Made by a program: the position numbers and the translations under genes. The notes beneath the pieces were generated by a model. The model was not told the origin of the DNA, searched no databases, and saw only the letters and a program-made list of their open reading frames with translations. Positions 11,067 to 22,290 of a stretch of DNA of 64,000 bases are shown piece by piece. Where the stretch lies: NCBI GenBank assembly GCA_963678705.1, contig OY783205.1, forward strand, positions 6,572,001-6,636,000, given 5' to 3'. Source of the stretch: Panorpa germanica. Lineage: Eukaryota > Arthropoda > Insecta > Mecoptera > Panorpidae. How positions within the stretch are numbered: the first letter of the stretch is position 1; each line of letters starts with the position of its first letter.

Positions 11067-14000
11067 CTAAAAACTATCTTAATGGGCTTGTGTCCTCATT
11101 TTTTGTGGTCGATTTTTCAATTGTTGATTGAAATTGATGTTAATAAGTGTTTATTGGCGTTTCTATTTTATTAAATCGTTTCTATTTTATTAAATAGCAA
11201 ATATTAAATAATATTTGAGGAAGGTGTTGACGTCGGAAAATGACGACTGATATAATGAATATTAATGTTGGTCTATCTTACACCTTAGTGAGTGTTAGTT
11301 AGATTTCCAGCTGTGGTTTTATAGCAGTTTGATGTTAAATAAATCCTGTGTTGAGCCCCCATTACCAATATAGTTTATTAAGGATTAGTTAACATGTAAT
11401 TCCTAAAACAACCTAGTAATTAACACTACATTTGTTTGCAAAACTCTAACTATTTACGTCGACAACAATAACAAATATCATACCTAATAATATAGTTAAA
11501 CTGAATTACAATTCACAATGATTTTAACAACTAGTTAAAATAACATATTCCTGAATGTAAAAGGACGCCATACAACTCTGTGTATATATACAAATATCTA
11601 CAAGTATCAGTCATTTGCCGCGCAAAATATGTACTGTCAGCATACAACGGTTAGCGAACGGCTTGGTGAACAGTTCTGTTCTGTTCGGTGAATCCGTGTG
11701 CTTAAGACAATGAGAGCGAACGCATTAGCGTATTCCACAATCATTACAAAGCAGTGTTTGTAACATTCAAACATAACTTAATATTAGCAAAGTTCTTAAC
11801 CTATTTTTAAAGAGTTCTTAATATTATTATTTCTTAAACTAATTATATTTATTCTTAAATTATTTCTCACATTAATTTATTTTAAATGTTTTGTAATTTT
11901 ATTAGCTAGGTATAATTTATAATCATAATAAAATATAATAATTTGTTGCTAAAAATGAAGTTTTATTAGTCGTATATAAATAATCGTTTTGCCTGTGAGA
12001 CACCCACGTCTCTACTTAAGGGGTAAAAAAAACCATCCAGTTTTAAACATTATCTCTAATTAAACAAAGATTAACAATGGATAAAAGCATTTAGATTTTG
12101 AAAATTAACAAAACGAGAGTGAAAATCTAACAGATAATAAATAAAATATGTTATCTGTCTGTTTAAAAAATGAAATAACTCAAAAACGTGTGATCTTAAT
12201 TTACTATTGTTAGTTTAAGATATTATGAATATAATTGTTATTTAAGGATTTTATGCACACTATTGTTAGTTTAAGATATCTTTAGTTATTCATATTATTG
12301 CGTAAGTAACAAAGACTCAGGTCTAGCACTACGCTAGGACGCGTCCGTTTGTACTCCTACTACAAGAGATGGTTATATACCAGCAATCGTACCAATATGC
12401 TAATATGCAATCCCGCCAAATTAAACTCGTGTTCCAACAGGAAAAGACGCTCCTTGTGACATTACTGTATGTGTATTATAACCTCAATTATAATATTTTA
12501 AACTTAGAAAAACTACATTAGAGAAAGATGTATATTTGGTCAACATGCACTTTTAGCCTGCGGCATGTAAATAAATAAGTGCTACTTTAGAGCATAGAGC
12601 AGAAAAATACGAGTATATAATCCACTATTACTTGCAAGATTTTTTGTCATTTCTATTACAATATGTTTTCAAATTTTAACTTTTCATATTCCATACTCTA
12701 AGAACCTAATGCCATATATGAGCTTCTTTCCTTAAATAATATTTAGAAAATAAAAACACAAACACGGCAATGATTTTTAAATAAATTTTATTTAAAAATC
12801 AACTGTTACATTATCAATTTAAAATTTAGAGACATACAAAAACATATACGAAAATTGAACCAAAAATAATTACGACAATGCATAAAACTTAACAATTGCA
12901 ATCTCCCTGGGTATTACGTAGAATTTGGAGGATGACAATTGTCAGAAACTGAAACAAAAATATTAATATTAGAACAAGCACACAAAAACAAATAGTTATT
13001 TAGTTTATTATAATGTTCCAAGTGTATATTTAAATCTATTCTTATATTCTAAATATGTTTGGTACTGAATTTTGTATGGAAGCTCGAAAACTACTAAATA
13101 AATGTTTTTGAAAATTGCCTATTTCGTAGAGAATAAAATTATAAGACTTTTGGCGTTCCCGGATATTTCCTTGAATTTCTTGGAGACCTGTAATTTTGGA
13201 AAAACTGGAGAAAAAATAAACTATTTTTTGCTGTATAACTTTTTATTTATAACAGATAGAAAGGTGAAATTTTGCATGTGTATTACACTATTTAATGCAC
13301 ACATTTCAAAATTTAGAAATTCAAAATTTTATAAAAAAGACACCGAGAAAATTAGGGAGCTCGGTAGGAAACTTAGGAGAAAGCTCAAATTTTATATTGT
13401 GTAATAATTGAATATCATATAAAAAAGAAAATTCCAAATTCAAAAATTTTATTTGGGGGCACGGAGAAAGTTGAATCTATGTATGTGGGCTAACTTTGGT
13501 ATCTAATTTAAAAAAAAAAGTTGGTCAAAAAACGAATAAATTAAAAATATTATATTTTTTGTTGAAAAAAAAAAAATTATATATATATAAAATTAATTGA
13601 TATCAAGTTCAATGCAGAGAATAAAATCTACCCAAAATAAAATTATATTCAGAAAAGTTAGTGGCTGATCATTCAGCATGAGGGCGTCGGGCGTTAAACA
13701 TGAAAAGGGGCCCTTTGACTCAATTGTATTCAGGTACATTTTAATTTCCTGGAGTCGTTTTAGCTTCACTGGCGCTGAATTGAAATGAATTCATTAATTG
13801 TTCACCTAATGGCACACGTATTATAAATGCGCTCTGTATGAACACAGTCATCTTTTCATTTGTGAATTTGGAATTTTATACAAAATTACCCACAGAAGTT
13901 GGACCACATAGTTCTGAGGAGGTGAACGCAGCAGGAGGAAAGCCCGTCGAGAAGCAGGGAATGATAAGACACGAGCCATTGTAGAATGTAGGTTAATTTA

Positions 14001-14280
14001 GAAACTGACTGTGATGCCACTAGATTTATAATTGTTATAGTTATAATTAAATTTACCTTAGTTGAAATAAAGGAGTCCTAACGCAGCCGATAACGGACGA
14101 TCAGGTTGTTCAGGCGAAGAGCTGGGGCCCCTGTAAACAAATAGTGTTTTCGTTATTAAAAAGACAAAATATGTTAAAAATTGGGTTGTAAACCATATTT
14201 GAATTTCTATAAAACTGTGCTACATATTGATAAAGATATATTTTGTTAATGTTCACAATATTATAATAGGTATTTACAAT
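11067..14280. other. No gene seen; AT-rich with promoter-like patches
   Basis: A TATA-like tatatatac at about 11584 with a tcagt start-like word about 25 nt later, and a GC-richer block at 13680-14110 with aaggggcccttt and aataaagg, look like LTR pieces, but no pairs or ends were found. A short open frame near 13870-13984 ends in MIRHEPL and is unassigned. The ORF at 13102-13404 has no recognisable family. Confidence 0.35.
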
Positions 14281-15160
14281 TGTAACAGTCCCATATAGAT
14301 TCATTAATTATTGATAATATATTTTAACTAACTATTTAGGAACCATTGGTATGTTCACATACAAAGTAGTTTTAATAGTTTAAGTCGCCGAATTGTCGGG
14401 AACTTTGTTTAAATTAAGTATAGCTTTATCGATAGAACCATGTTCGTATAATCAAAACTGCTGACGCAGTATTTACAATAACTTTTAAGAGAAATATTAA
14501 TTAACTTCCTTTGTGTAAGACACGTGTAGCTTGGCACGTGTAGCTTGGCACGTGAAGCCATGATGACGGAATAAGTTTAAATGAGGTCATCTTTTGAAAC
14601 AAAGAGTTTTTAAAACTATATAAGCCTAGAAATAGAGAGGAGAGGGGATCATTCCATCTTGATCACGAAGTTAGTACATTGAGGCCCAGTTGAAAGGTCT
14701 TTCTAAACAGACCCCGTCAAAGAGGAAGTAGCGCACCTTAGACGGTTGGTCCGGTTTAGTCAGTCGCTTTGATATAATAATGATAAAGTTACTAGATTTG
14801 TATTAATTAAGGTTTTGAATAATAAAAGAAAATAGTGTTAATGAATCCCTTGTTTTAATTGTAAAAGTACTTAGAGTTAACGGTCGTGTCGCGTTAAATA
14901 AAGTGATTGTCCAAAGCAGAGGAAGCTGCCTGCAGAAAGTACAAAAAGTAAGTAAAACCTAATATATTTATGTAATATGATTAGATGAGGTAATAAGTCC
15001 TGGTAGATATATATAAGTCTCCACAATTAGCTTAGGTCATCCGACTCAAGGAGATCCAGATCTCTAAAAGAATCTTCGCTTGAGACGATTGTAAAATCGC
15101 TCTCATAAAATAAGTAACTACCACCATATATAGATAGGAGATATAAGGGGTAGGGTTACA
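14281..15160 (+). repeat. 5' LTR (880 bp) of gag-only element
   Basis: It carries U3 with three CACGTG boxes at 14521, 14535 and 14549, a TATA box ctatataag at 14616, several AATAAA-like words (14823, 14896) and a 5' splice-donor word GTAAGT at 14948 in the downstream part. Transcription should start about 30 nt after the TATA box, near 14645. Confidence 0.85.
14521..14554 (+). promoter_or_regulatory. Three E-boxes in a 14-bp tandem repeat
   Basis: The unit cacgtgtagcttgg is repeated so that CACGTG occurs three times at 14-bp spacing, about 65-95 bp upstream of the TATA box. The same cluster is in the right LTR at 21217-21250. CACGTG is a palindromic site for bHLH factors; a role as LTR enhancer is inference. 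Confidence 0.6.
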
Positions 15161-15163
15161 TTT

Positions 15164-15180
15164 TGGTGTCAGGTGTGGGG
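15164..15180 (+). other. Primer-binding site, tRNA-Leu-like
   Basis: TGGTGTCAGGTGTGGGG starts 3 nt after the LTR. The first nine bases match the complement of tRNA-Leu 3' ends (CTGACACCA); the rest is approximate. The first ten bases are the same as in the BEL element at 2384. Confidence 0.5.
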
Positions 15181-16413
15181 TCGTTTAAAAAGAAAGGTGT
15201 TGTAAAAGAGAGGTATTGAAATTTGTGGTGTGTATTGAAAAGAAATGTGTTAAAAAAAAAGATATATTAAAAGAGAGGTATTGAAATTGTGGGGTCATTT
15301 AAAAGAAAAAGGGTATAGAAATTGTAAGGTATTTTAAAAGAGAGATATATTAAAAGAGAGATACGTTAAAAAAGGTATTAAAATTGTGGGATATTAAAAA
15401 AGGCAGAAATTTGAGTAATTGGGAAAAAAGGCATTAAGTGCATAAATAAGGCATTAAGTTTTGAAAATAATGAGGTAAATCTTAGTAACTGGGAAAAAGA
15501 TAAATTGTGAAATAAGGAATAAATTGTAGTAACTGGGAAAAAAAGAAATATTGTGAAAAAAGGAATAAATTATAGTAACTGGAAAAAAAGGATAAAATTG
15601 TATTAACTGGAAAAGAGAAATATAGCTTATTAATTGCAACTAGCAACTGCATATTAATAATTAAAAAAAAGAGATATAGTTTATTAATTGCAACTAGCAA
15701 CTGCATTTAATAATTAGAAAAGAACAGATATAAGAATAATTGTGACGATACAGTACATTAAAGCTGACGCTGGTTTCTGTGTCTTCAGGTTCGATTCCTG
15801 AATCAGTTTATATTCATGTGTAATATATAGGGGTTTGGTAATTATCAACTTATATTGTTTATGGACATATATGTAGTGAACGTATGCCTCATATATGTAA
15901 TAGAAATGGAATGCCTATTAGAAAAAGAATAATTGGACAAGGAAAAGTTGAAATAATTGAAAAAGGGAATAATTTAACAAGGGTCTAACAGATTTGTACA
16001 AGTTTATTAAAGAAAGTTTATTTAAGAAAAAGGAAAGATTTTAAAATGTCAAATAGTACAGCAGTTATGTATTTAAATTTCGGAGAAAGATATCAGTGTT
16101 GTATAACATTTAAGAGAGTAATAAATGCGAGTGAGTTATTAGGGTCAAACCGTAAAGTATCGGTTCAGTTGGGTATAACTACGGAAATATATACCGCATC
16201 GACAACAAAGATTATGAATAGTACGAGTATGTAAAAAGAAACAGATTTTGACAACGTTGTTTATATAAAGACTTGGAACGTAAATAAAGTAATTAACGAG
16301 TAATGATTGAATTTAACATGATTAGTATAAAAAGGGGAATATTTTGAAATGATTTTTGTAGAATGGTAATTAAATATAATGAGAAATAATAGATTGATTT
16401 ACGAGTATTAAAA
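15181..16413 (+). other. Leader of gag-only element with simple repeats
   Basis: About 1.2 kb of purine-rich leader. 15190-15600 is built from degenerate repeats of agaggtattgaaattg and agtaactgggaaaaaaag. At 15631 and 15685 a 54-bp unit containing taattgcaactagcaactgc is duplicated. A short ORF at 16046-16234 (62 codons) has no known relative and may be an upstream ORF. Confidence 0.6.
15785..15801 (+). other. tRNA T-arm-like hairpin with perfect B box
   Basis: TCAGG-TTCGATT-CCTGA forms a 5-bp stem with a 7-nt loop, the exact geometry of a tRNA T arm, and 15788-15798 (GGTTCGATTCC) fits the RNA polymerase III B-box consensus. No acceptor, D or anticodon arms could be folded around it, so it is not called as a tRNA gene. 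Confidence 0.55.
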
Positions 16414-17775
16414 ATGGATAATCTAATAGATAGATTTGAAAAGTTGGAAGAAGGTTTACAGTTTTTACGGGTATTTGAAGAAAAAGATAGTATTACGTTA
16501 TTTTTGAATCAGTTAGAGGGAATATCAGATGCTTTTAGTTGGAATAATAAAGAAAGGGTTTTTGCATTATCTGTAAAGTTGAACGCAAGGGTTCAAGAAT
16601 TTCTACATATTGTTTTAACTCGAACAGAATTAAAAGATTATGAAAAAATTAAGATAGAATTACTTAACAAATATAATTGTCGAAGACCTGCAGAGTTAAT
16701 GAAAGCAGAATTTGATTTTAATTCTTGTAAACAAAACCATGGAGAGTCAGTTTTTAATTTTTCAGAAAGAGTAGCAGAATTAGCTAGAAAAACAATTAAT
16801 ATCAGTTTTGAACAAAGTAAACGGGATTTACAATTAATGGAATTACAGCATAAGATTTTAAATAGATTTATATTGGGCTTACGTAACAGCTATTCTAGAT
16901 TTGTTGATTACGAAAATCCAAAAACATTGGTCGAAGCCTTAGCTTTAGCAGAATATATAGAATTAAAAGAAAGCCGAAGTAATTTAACGTCAAGTAACAA
17001 ATATGTACAAGACAGTGTAAATTTTGATAGATTTGATAATGTTGAAAGCGAGGATACAAACTCTAATAAGTTTAGTATAGGACTACACGAAGTAAACGGA
17101 AGTTCAAAAGTAATTAAAATTGATAAAGATGACGTAAATACATCGATAGAATTATACAGTGACAGGACAGATTTAGTCCATAAAAAGGGTACGAAAGAAT
17201 TAGTTACCGAAGAAAATAATTTACATGCAAATAATGATATTAAAGTAGAATTGGAACAAGATAGCATTGTTAACGGGTTAGTAGAAACATGTTGGGATAG
17301 TAATGGCTTAAATAAGGATAGGATAAAAGTAGATAAACTATGTGAGAATATACACGAAAGTATAATTGATAAAGAGTTAGAAAAAATAGATTCTAGCCGC
17401 GATGATAAAGATTTATTCAGTGAGGGCACTATAAACGAAATAATTATTGATGAAAAGAGAATTGGAAAAAATGTAAAAGATGTAAGGGAATCTGTAACAG
17501 ATAGAATAGTTGCGAATACTATTAGCTTAAGCCTAGAAGAAAATATACATGTTGAGAGAGAAAATATTGCTATTGTTTTGAGAAAAAGAGAGTATAATTT
17601 GCAAAGTAAATTGATTGATTTATTAATGATGAGTAATTTTAAAAGATTAATTTTAGGAATTTTCGCACTTATTAAGTTAAGCATTTACATCATGATTCTA
17701 ATTAAGACGATGTTTAAGGAAACATTAGTGGTAAGCGTTAAACAGATTAATTTGCCGTTAGACATTAGAGAATAA
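16414..17775 (+). CDS. Gag protein of Ty3/gypsy-like type, no zinc knuckle, with C-terminal membrane segment
   Basis: An intact 453-codon ORF. Residues about 15-190 have the helical retrotransposon gag pattern: FLNQLEGISDAFSW, then LNKYN, ESVFNFSERVAELARK and LQHKILNRFILGLRN (the final F-x-x-G-L is characteristic). The middle is acidic and Asn-rich. No C-x2-C-x4-H-x4-C knuckle is present. Near the C terminus, residues about 411-434 (FKRLILGIFALIKLSIYIMI) form a strongly hydrophobic stretch between basic residues, like a membrane anchor, which is unusual for a gag. The protein should form the particle of this element; the membrane tail is visible in the sequence but its role is unknown. The ATG at 16414 is the first in frame and no pol ORF follows. 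Confidence 0.75.
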   Translation: MDNLIDRFEKLEEGLQFLRVFEEKDSITLFLNQLEGISDAFSWNNKERVFALSVKLNARVQEFLHIVLTRTELKDYEKIKIELLNKYNCRRPAELMKAEFDFNSCKQNHGESVFNFSERVAELARKTINISFEQSKRDLQLMELQHKILNRFILGLRNSYSRFVDYENPKTLVEALALAEYIELKESRSNLTSSNKYVQDSVNFDRFDNVESEDTNSNKFSIGLHEVNGSSKVIKIDKDDVNTSIELYSDRTDLVHKKGTKELVTEENNLHANNDIKVELEQDSIVNGLVETCWDSNGLNKDRIKVDKLCENIHESIIDKELEKIDSSRDDKDLFSEGTINEIIIDEKRIGKNVKDVRESVTDRIVANTISLSLEENIHVERENIAIVLRKREYNLQSKLIDLLMMSNFKRLILGIFALIKLSIYIMILIKTMFKETLVVSVKQINLPLDIRE

Positions 17776-20700
17776 CAGAGAGTATTTTAACTAGAAAAAT
17801 CGGATAAAGATGATTGTTAATTGAACTAAAGTTGCATAGAATAAGAATATTTAAATGTTAGAATAGATCATAAGTATCATTTTATAAAAGTAAAAATAAG
17901 AAATTTTGGAAATAGGAAGGATAATTTTATAGTAAACGTATTCTAGGGTGTCAAGATAGTTTTGTTTAAGAGTTACACAGTTGAGCTATTAAAATGATTT
18001 TTTTTTTCTGAACATAAAGTATTGTAGCATTGTTGTTATAGACGTATGATTTTAAAAAGATTTGATATGAGTGCTAGCTAGAAATTAAAGAGAATAGGTT
18101 GTATTCGTGATTTGCTATGAGTTATTTATTGACTATGAGATATTTGAATACTGAAATAATGATGAAAATAAAGTATATGGAATTATTGAGTTATCGCCGA
18201 AAACGGAAATCGGTATGAACGGTTTAAAGGAAACCAAGAAATTGATGAAAATAAAGTATATGGAACTATTGAGTTATCACCGAAAATGGAAATCGGTATG
18301 AACGGTTTAAAGGAAACCAAGAAATATGGAACTATTGAGTTATCGCCGAAAATAGTAAATCGGTATGAACGGTTTAAAGGAAACCAGGAAATTGAATAAG
18401 AAAAAGTTATGAAGTACTAAAAGGTGTACAATGAGCTACGGATAAGTAGATATTTATTGAATATGGAATATTAATTAGTTGCAAATCGACGTTGATGAAA
18501 TAAAGAACACTCAAATTTGAAAGAAGTAAAACAATTCGAAAGTAATAAAACATACGTTCAGTAAAACAAACATTAACATAATGAGTACAGATACAAGTAA
18601 AAGTAGACATTCTTCACACACTCTAGTAATATATTATGATACATTAAGATTTAGGTAGGTAGTAGATTAGGATTTTGATTTTGAGATTTTTAAAACAGAA
18701 ATTTAAAAGTAAATAATGGGATAACGTTTAAAGAAAACTTGAGATTTAAACAAACGGTAAAAAAAAAAACGATATCAAAGAGTTAAGAAACAAAATAAAT
18801 GAACAGCGTAATTTGAATAATGTGTAAGAGTATAGAATTGGAATAAAAATATAAACTTTTGTTACAAACATAAATTAGTTAAGATCAATTTGAAAAAGGG
18901 ATTATTTTATCGTTAAATTAGTTGTTAAAAGGGGACTAATATGGTACTTTAATATTTTACGAGTAAAAGAAACATAAAAACAGAAAGGTCATGGAGTTGA
19001 GAAAATAAACATATAATTAGGCACTAAAGTTATTTGTAACAGATGTATTGAAATTCGAGTCAGAAAGGTTATAGAAGAAATTAACACTTGAGAATATAAG
19101 TGAACATAAATAAGATTTCTAACAGGGGGTTTCGAGAACATAAATTAGATAAGGGTACTTAATAATAAACAGACTAGACCAGAAGTTACAGATGTACGAA
19201 ACATGAGTAACAATAACAACTTTTAAAGAATAATTATTTTTATGTTTTATTGAGATATACTAATGCTATATAATTTCAGATGGACAAGATATATGATGAA
19301 TACAGCAAGCAGAATAAGATGACTTAATTGAAGATTTTATATCATAAATATTGAATAAATAAAATGTTTTTCTGTTCACAGATTGTTTTGAAAACTTTAA
19401 TAAAGAAAGAAGAAGATTTGAAAATTGATAAGAGGTATTCATTGAAAATTTGAACACTTGTAATGTTAAATTGCATTGAGATATAATATAGAGAAAAAGA
19501 AATTTTATTTTGTGAAGCACATGTAAAACTACATGCGAATATAAAAAGTTGTTTTACATTCAAGTAACAAGTGTTGAAGTTTAATAATTATGTTTACCTT
19601 GACTATATTTGAGTAAAGTATCTATCAAGTTAAGATTTTGTTGTTTAAAAATAATAAATAGATTTAAGAAAAATTTTTGATATAACTATGTTAGAATAAT
19701 GTTTTGATTTGAAAAAAAATAAATATAATAAATTTGTTAAATGGAAAAAATACAGTAAATAAGAATAAGTTCATTAAAATATTCATTAATAAAAGAATAA
19801 ACTAAAGTATGAAATATTGATTCTAAATTTAAGAGAAAAGTTAAATTTGTATTTTAATTAAGAGAAAAATATGTTTACATTAAATTTCATTATTTTGAAC
19901 AATTAACAGTAGTTTGTAAAAGATGTGAAAATAATTTATGGCATAAATATTGCAAAGTTGGAAAACATATATAGAACAATCAAAGAAAAAAAAAAGTAAT
20001 AAGAAGAGTTGATGATATTTAAAAAAAGAAACACATGCCGTAAGATATTTACATGTTACGTTTAAAATATAATTAAAATAACTAGAAATTAAGAGATGCT
20101 ATGAAATAAATTCATATTTTGTAATGACTATAACTTCTAAGTAAAGTTAATCGAATTATTAGTAAAAGAGCTATACGAGAGCCAAATTTGTTATGTCAAT
20201 TGTAAGAAATTATAGAAAAGAAGACAGAAAATGAATTTATAATTAAGATAATTACGTAAGGGTATAAATTGCAGCATTTACAACGAAGAACTGAAGGATG
20301 AGACTAGTAGTTGATTTTCATAATGCGTAAGACTAAGGTAATAAGTGTGAATGCTTGAACGAGTCAATGATCGAAGGTACGAGAGAAACTACCAGAATGC
20401 AAGTCGTTATGAGATGAAGATTCCGATGAAATCGATGCAAATTGAAAAAGATGAAGAAAAACAATACGAAATGACGAAGTCCGTGAATAATCGAGAAGAA
20501 ATTAAAGGTCTAAGTGAAGCAGTAATCACTTAAGAAGAAAACATATATCATATGTGTATTAATCTACAAGTATTGTAAACAGAACGAGAATTTACAAATG
20601 TAATGGACCATTAAAAACTATCAGTATTGTTTATGCAACCTACGGAAATATGAAGCCAGATGCAAAGCAGTAGGGAAGGACGCATTCGAAAACAAACCGA

Positions 20701-20961
20701 GGCAGAGCGTATTCGAAACGAAGAAAAGTATTCACTTATTTATCAAAGTTGGTTGCATTTTGAAATGAAATTATGAGAACAAAATCACCTACATAAAGCA
20801 GATAAAGAAGAATTATTTTAATTATCAACGACTATATATGATTGATTTATTGATTTAAATTTTAAATTACATTTATTTTATTAAGGTTTCAATTATGAAT
20901 GAATCTAGAAATACGGGAAAGACTAATAAAATTATAATCATTGGATTATAGATTTTAATTT
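17776..20961 (+). other. Non-coding 3' body of gag-only element
   Basis: About 3.2 kb, very AT-rich, with stops in all frames and no pol motifs. The longest open frame, 20351-20533, is 60 codons and charged; it has no known relative. A frame near 20662 reads GRIRKQTEAERIRNEEKYSL, possibly the remains of a coiled coil. Confidence 0.6.
18165..18395 (+). repeat. Three-copy tandem repeat inside the element
   Basis: The word gagttatc begins copies at 18188, 18271 and 18337 (spacing 83 and 66). Each copy contains ccgaaaa, aatcggtatgaacggtttaa and aggaaacca. Copies are close to identical, so this expanded recently relative to the element. Confidence 0.8.
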
Positions 20962-20976
20962 AAAAACGGGAAGCAA
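20962..20976 (+). other. Polypurine tract
   Basis: aaaaacgggaagcaa directly abuts the right LTR, the expected site for priming plus-strand DNA. Confidence 0.55.
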
Positions 20977-21856
20977 TGTAACAGTCCCATATAGATTCAT
21001 TAATTATTGATAATATATTTTAACTAACTATTTAGGAACCATTGGTATGTTCACATACAAAGTAGTTTTAATAGTTTAAGTCGCCGAATTGTCGGGAACT
21101 TTGTTTAAATTAAGTATAGCTTTATCGATAGAACCATGTTCGTATAATCAAAACTGCTGACGCAGTATTTACAATAACTTTTAAGAGAAATATTAATTAA
21201 CTTCCTTTGTGTAAGACACGTGTAGCTTGGCACGTGTAGCTTGGCACGTGAAGCCATGATGACGGAATAAGTTTAAATGAGGTCATCTTTTGAAACAAAG
21301 AGTTTTTAAAACTATATAAGCCTAGAAATAGAGAGGAGAGGGGATCATTCCATCTTGATCACGAAGTTAGTACATTGAGGCCCAGTTGAAAGGTCTTTCT
21401 AAACAGACCCCGTCAAAGAGGAAGTAGCGCACCTTAGACGGTTGGTCCGGTTTAGTCAGTCGCTTTGATATAATAATGATAAAGTTACTAGATTTGTATT
21501 AATTAAGGTTTTGAATAATAAAAGAAAATAGTGTTAATGAATCCCTTGTTTTAATTGTAAAAGTACTTAGAGTTAACGGTCGTGTCGCGTTAAATAAAGT
21601 GATTGTCCAAAGCAGAGGAAGCTGCCTGCAGAAAGTACAAAAAGTAAGTAAAACCTAATATATTTATGTAATATGATTAGATGAGGTAATAAGTCCTGGT
21701 AGATATATATAAGTCTCCACAATTAGCTTAGGTCATCCGACTCAAGGAGATCCAGATCTCTAAAAGAATCTTCGCTTGAGACGATTGTAAAATCGCTCTC
21801 ATAAAATAAGTAACTACCACCATATATAGATAGGAGATATAAGGGGTAGGGTTACA
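20977..21856 (+). repeat. 3' LTR (880 bp) of gag-only element
   Basis: Same length and, on reading, same sequence as 14281-15160 (offset 6696). It is followed by the CAAT target duplication. Near-identity implies a recent insertion. Confidence 0.85.
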
Positions 21857-21984
21857 CAATGAAAACAGTCATTCTTATCACAATGGTAATAATTGTATGT
21901 TAATAACTAATACATGAAAAGTCGTATCTGACGTCATTATTCTGTCTACTTATTACCCAAAGTGCAAAAGAGATAGCATACTTA

Positions 21985-22290
21985 TTATACAAGGGCTGTT
22001 TGGAAATAACCTCAGTTTGCCTATAAATAAAAGATCAGTATATATTTTCCAACATAGCCGCCATTTAAATTCTAGTACTTGTTATAGCGTTTCTTCAAAT
22101 TGCTAATCCTTCTGCATAAAACTAGACCATCTACACGGTATCTGGGACCACGGTATCTTAGTTTTGGTACAAAATTTCCTGCAGCCGTTCTGCCACAGTT
22201 TCGTTCAAAAGAATTAAGTCCGTGGGTACGATTGGCGCGATTAATTTTAAAATGATCAGACTCATACTCGTACGGTTTGTATTTAATCAA
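21985..22290 (-). pseudogene. mariner-like transposase C-terminal relic
   Basis: The minus strand reads ISNLKKRYNKY, a stop, NLNGGYVGKYILIFYL, a stop, then GYFQTAL. This fits the extreme C terminus of mariner transposases (a Tyr/Gln-Lys-Cys-x-x-x-x-Gly-Asp-Tyr-Val block shortly before the terminal repeat). The catalytic core is not recognisable upstream. It begins about 125 bp right of the 21856 LTR end. Confidence 0.4.

Larger units (their letters stand above)
14281..21856 (+). mobile_element. Pol-less LTR retrotransposon with gag only (TR-GAG-like)
   Basis: Two direct 880-bp repeats (14281-15160 and 20977-21856) start TGTAACAG and end GGGTTACA. I found no difference between them on reading. 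The element is flanked by CAAT on both sides (14277-14280 and 21857-21860), a 4-bp target duplication. A primer site follows the left LTR and a purine run precedes the right one. The internal 5.8 kb holds one intact gag ORF (16414-17775) and then about 3.2 kb with no protease, RT, RNase H or integrase. It is a structurally complete, recent insertion that must be moved in trans. Confidence 0.85.

Noticed and set aside
15750-15815. A tRNA gene around the T-arm-like hairpin
   Set aside because: Only the T arm folds; no acceptor stem, D arm or anticodon arm could be drawn.
16908-17684. 258-codon minus-strand ORF
   Set aside because: Antisense shadow of the intact gag ORF; hydrophobic Ser/Leu-rich text typical of reverse-complemented Lys/Glu/Asn-rich coding.
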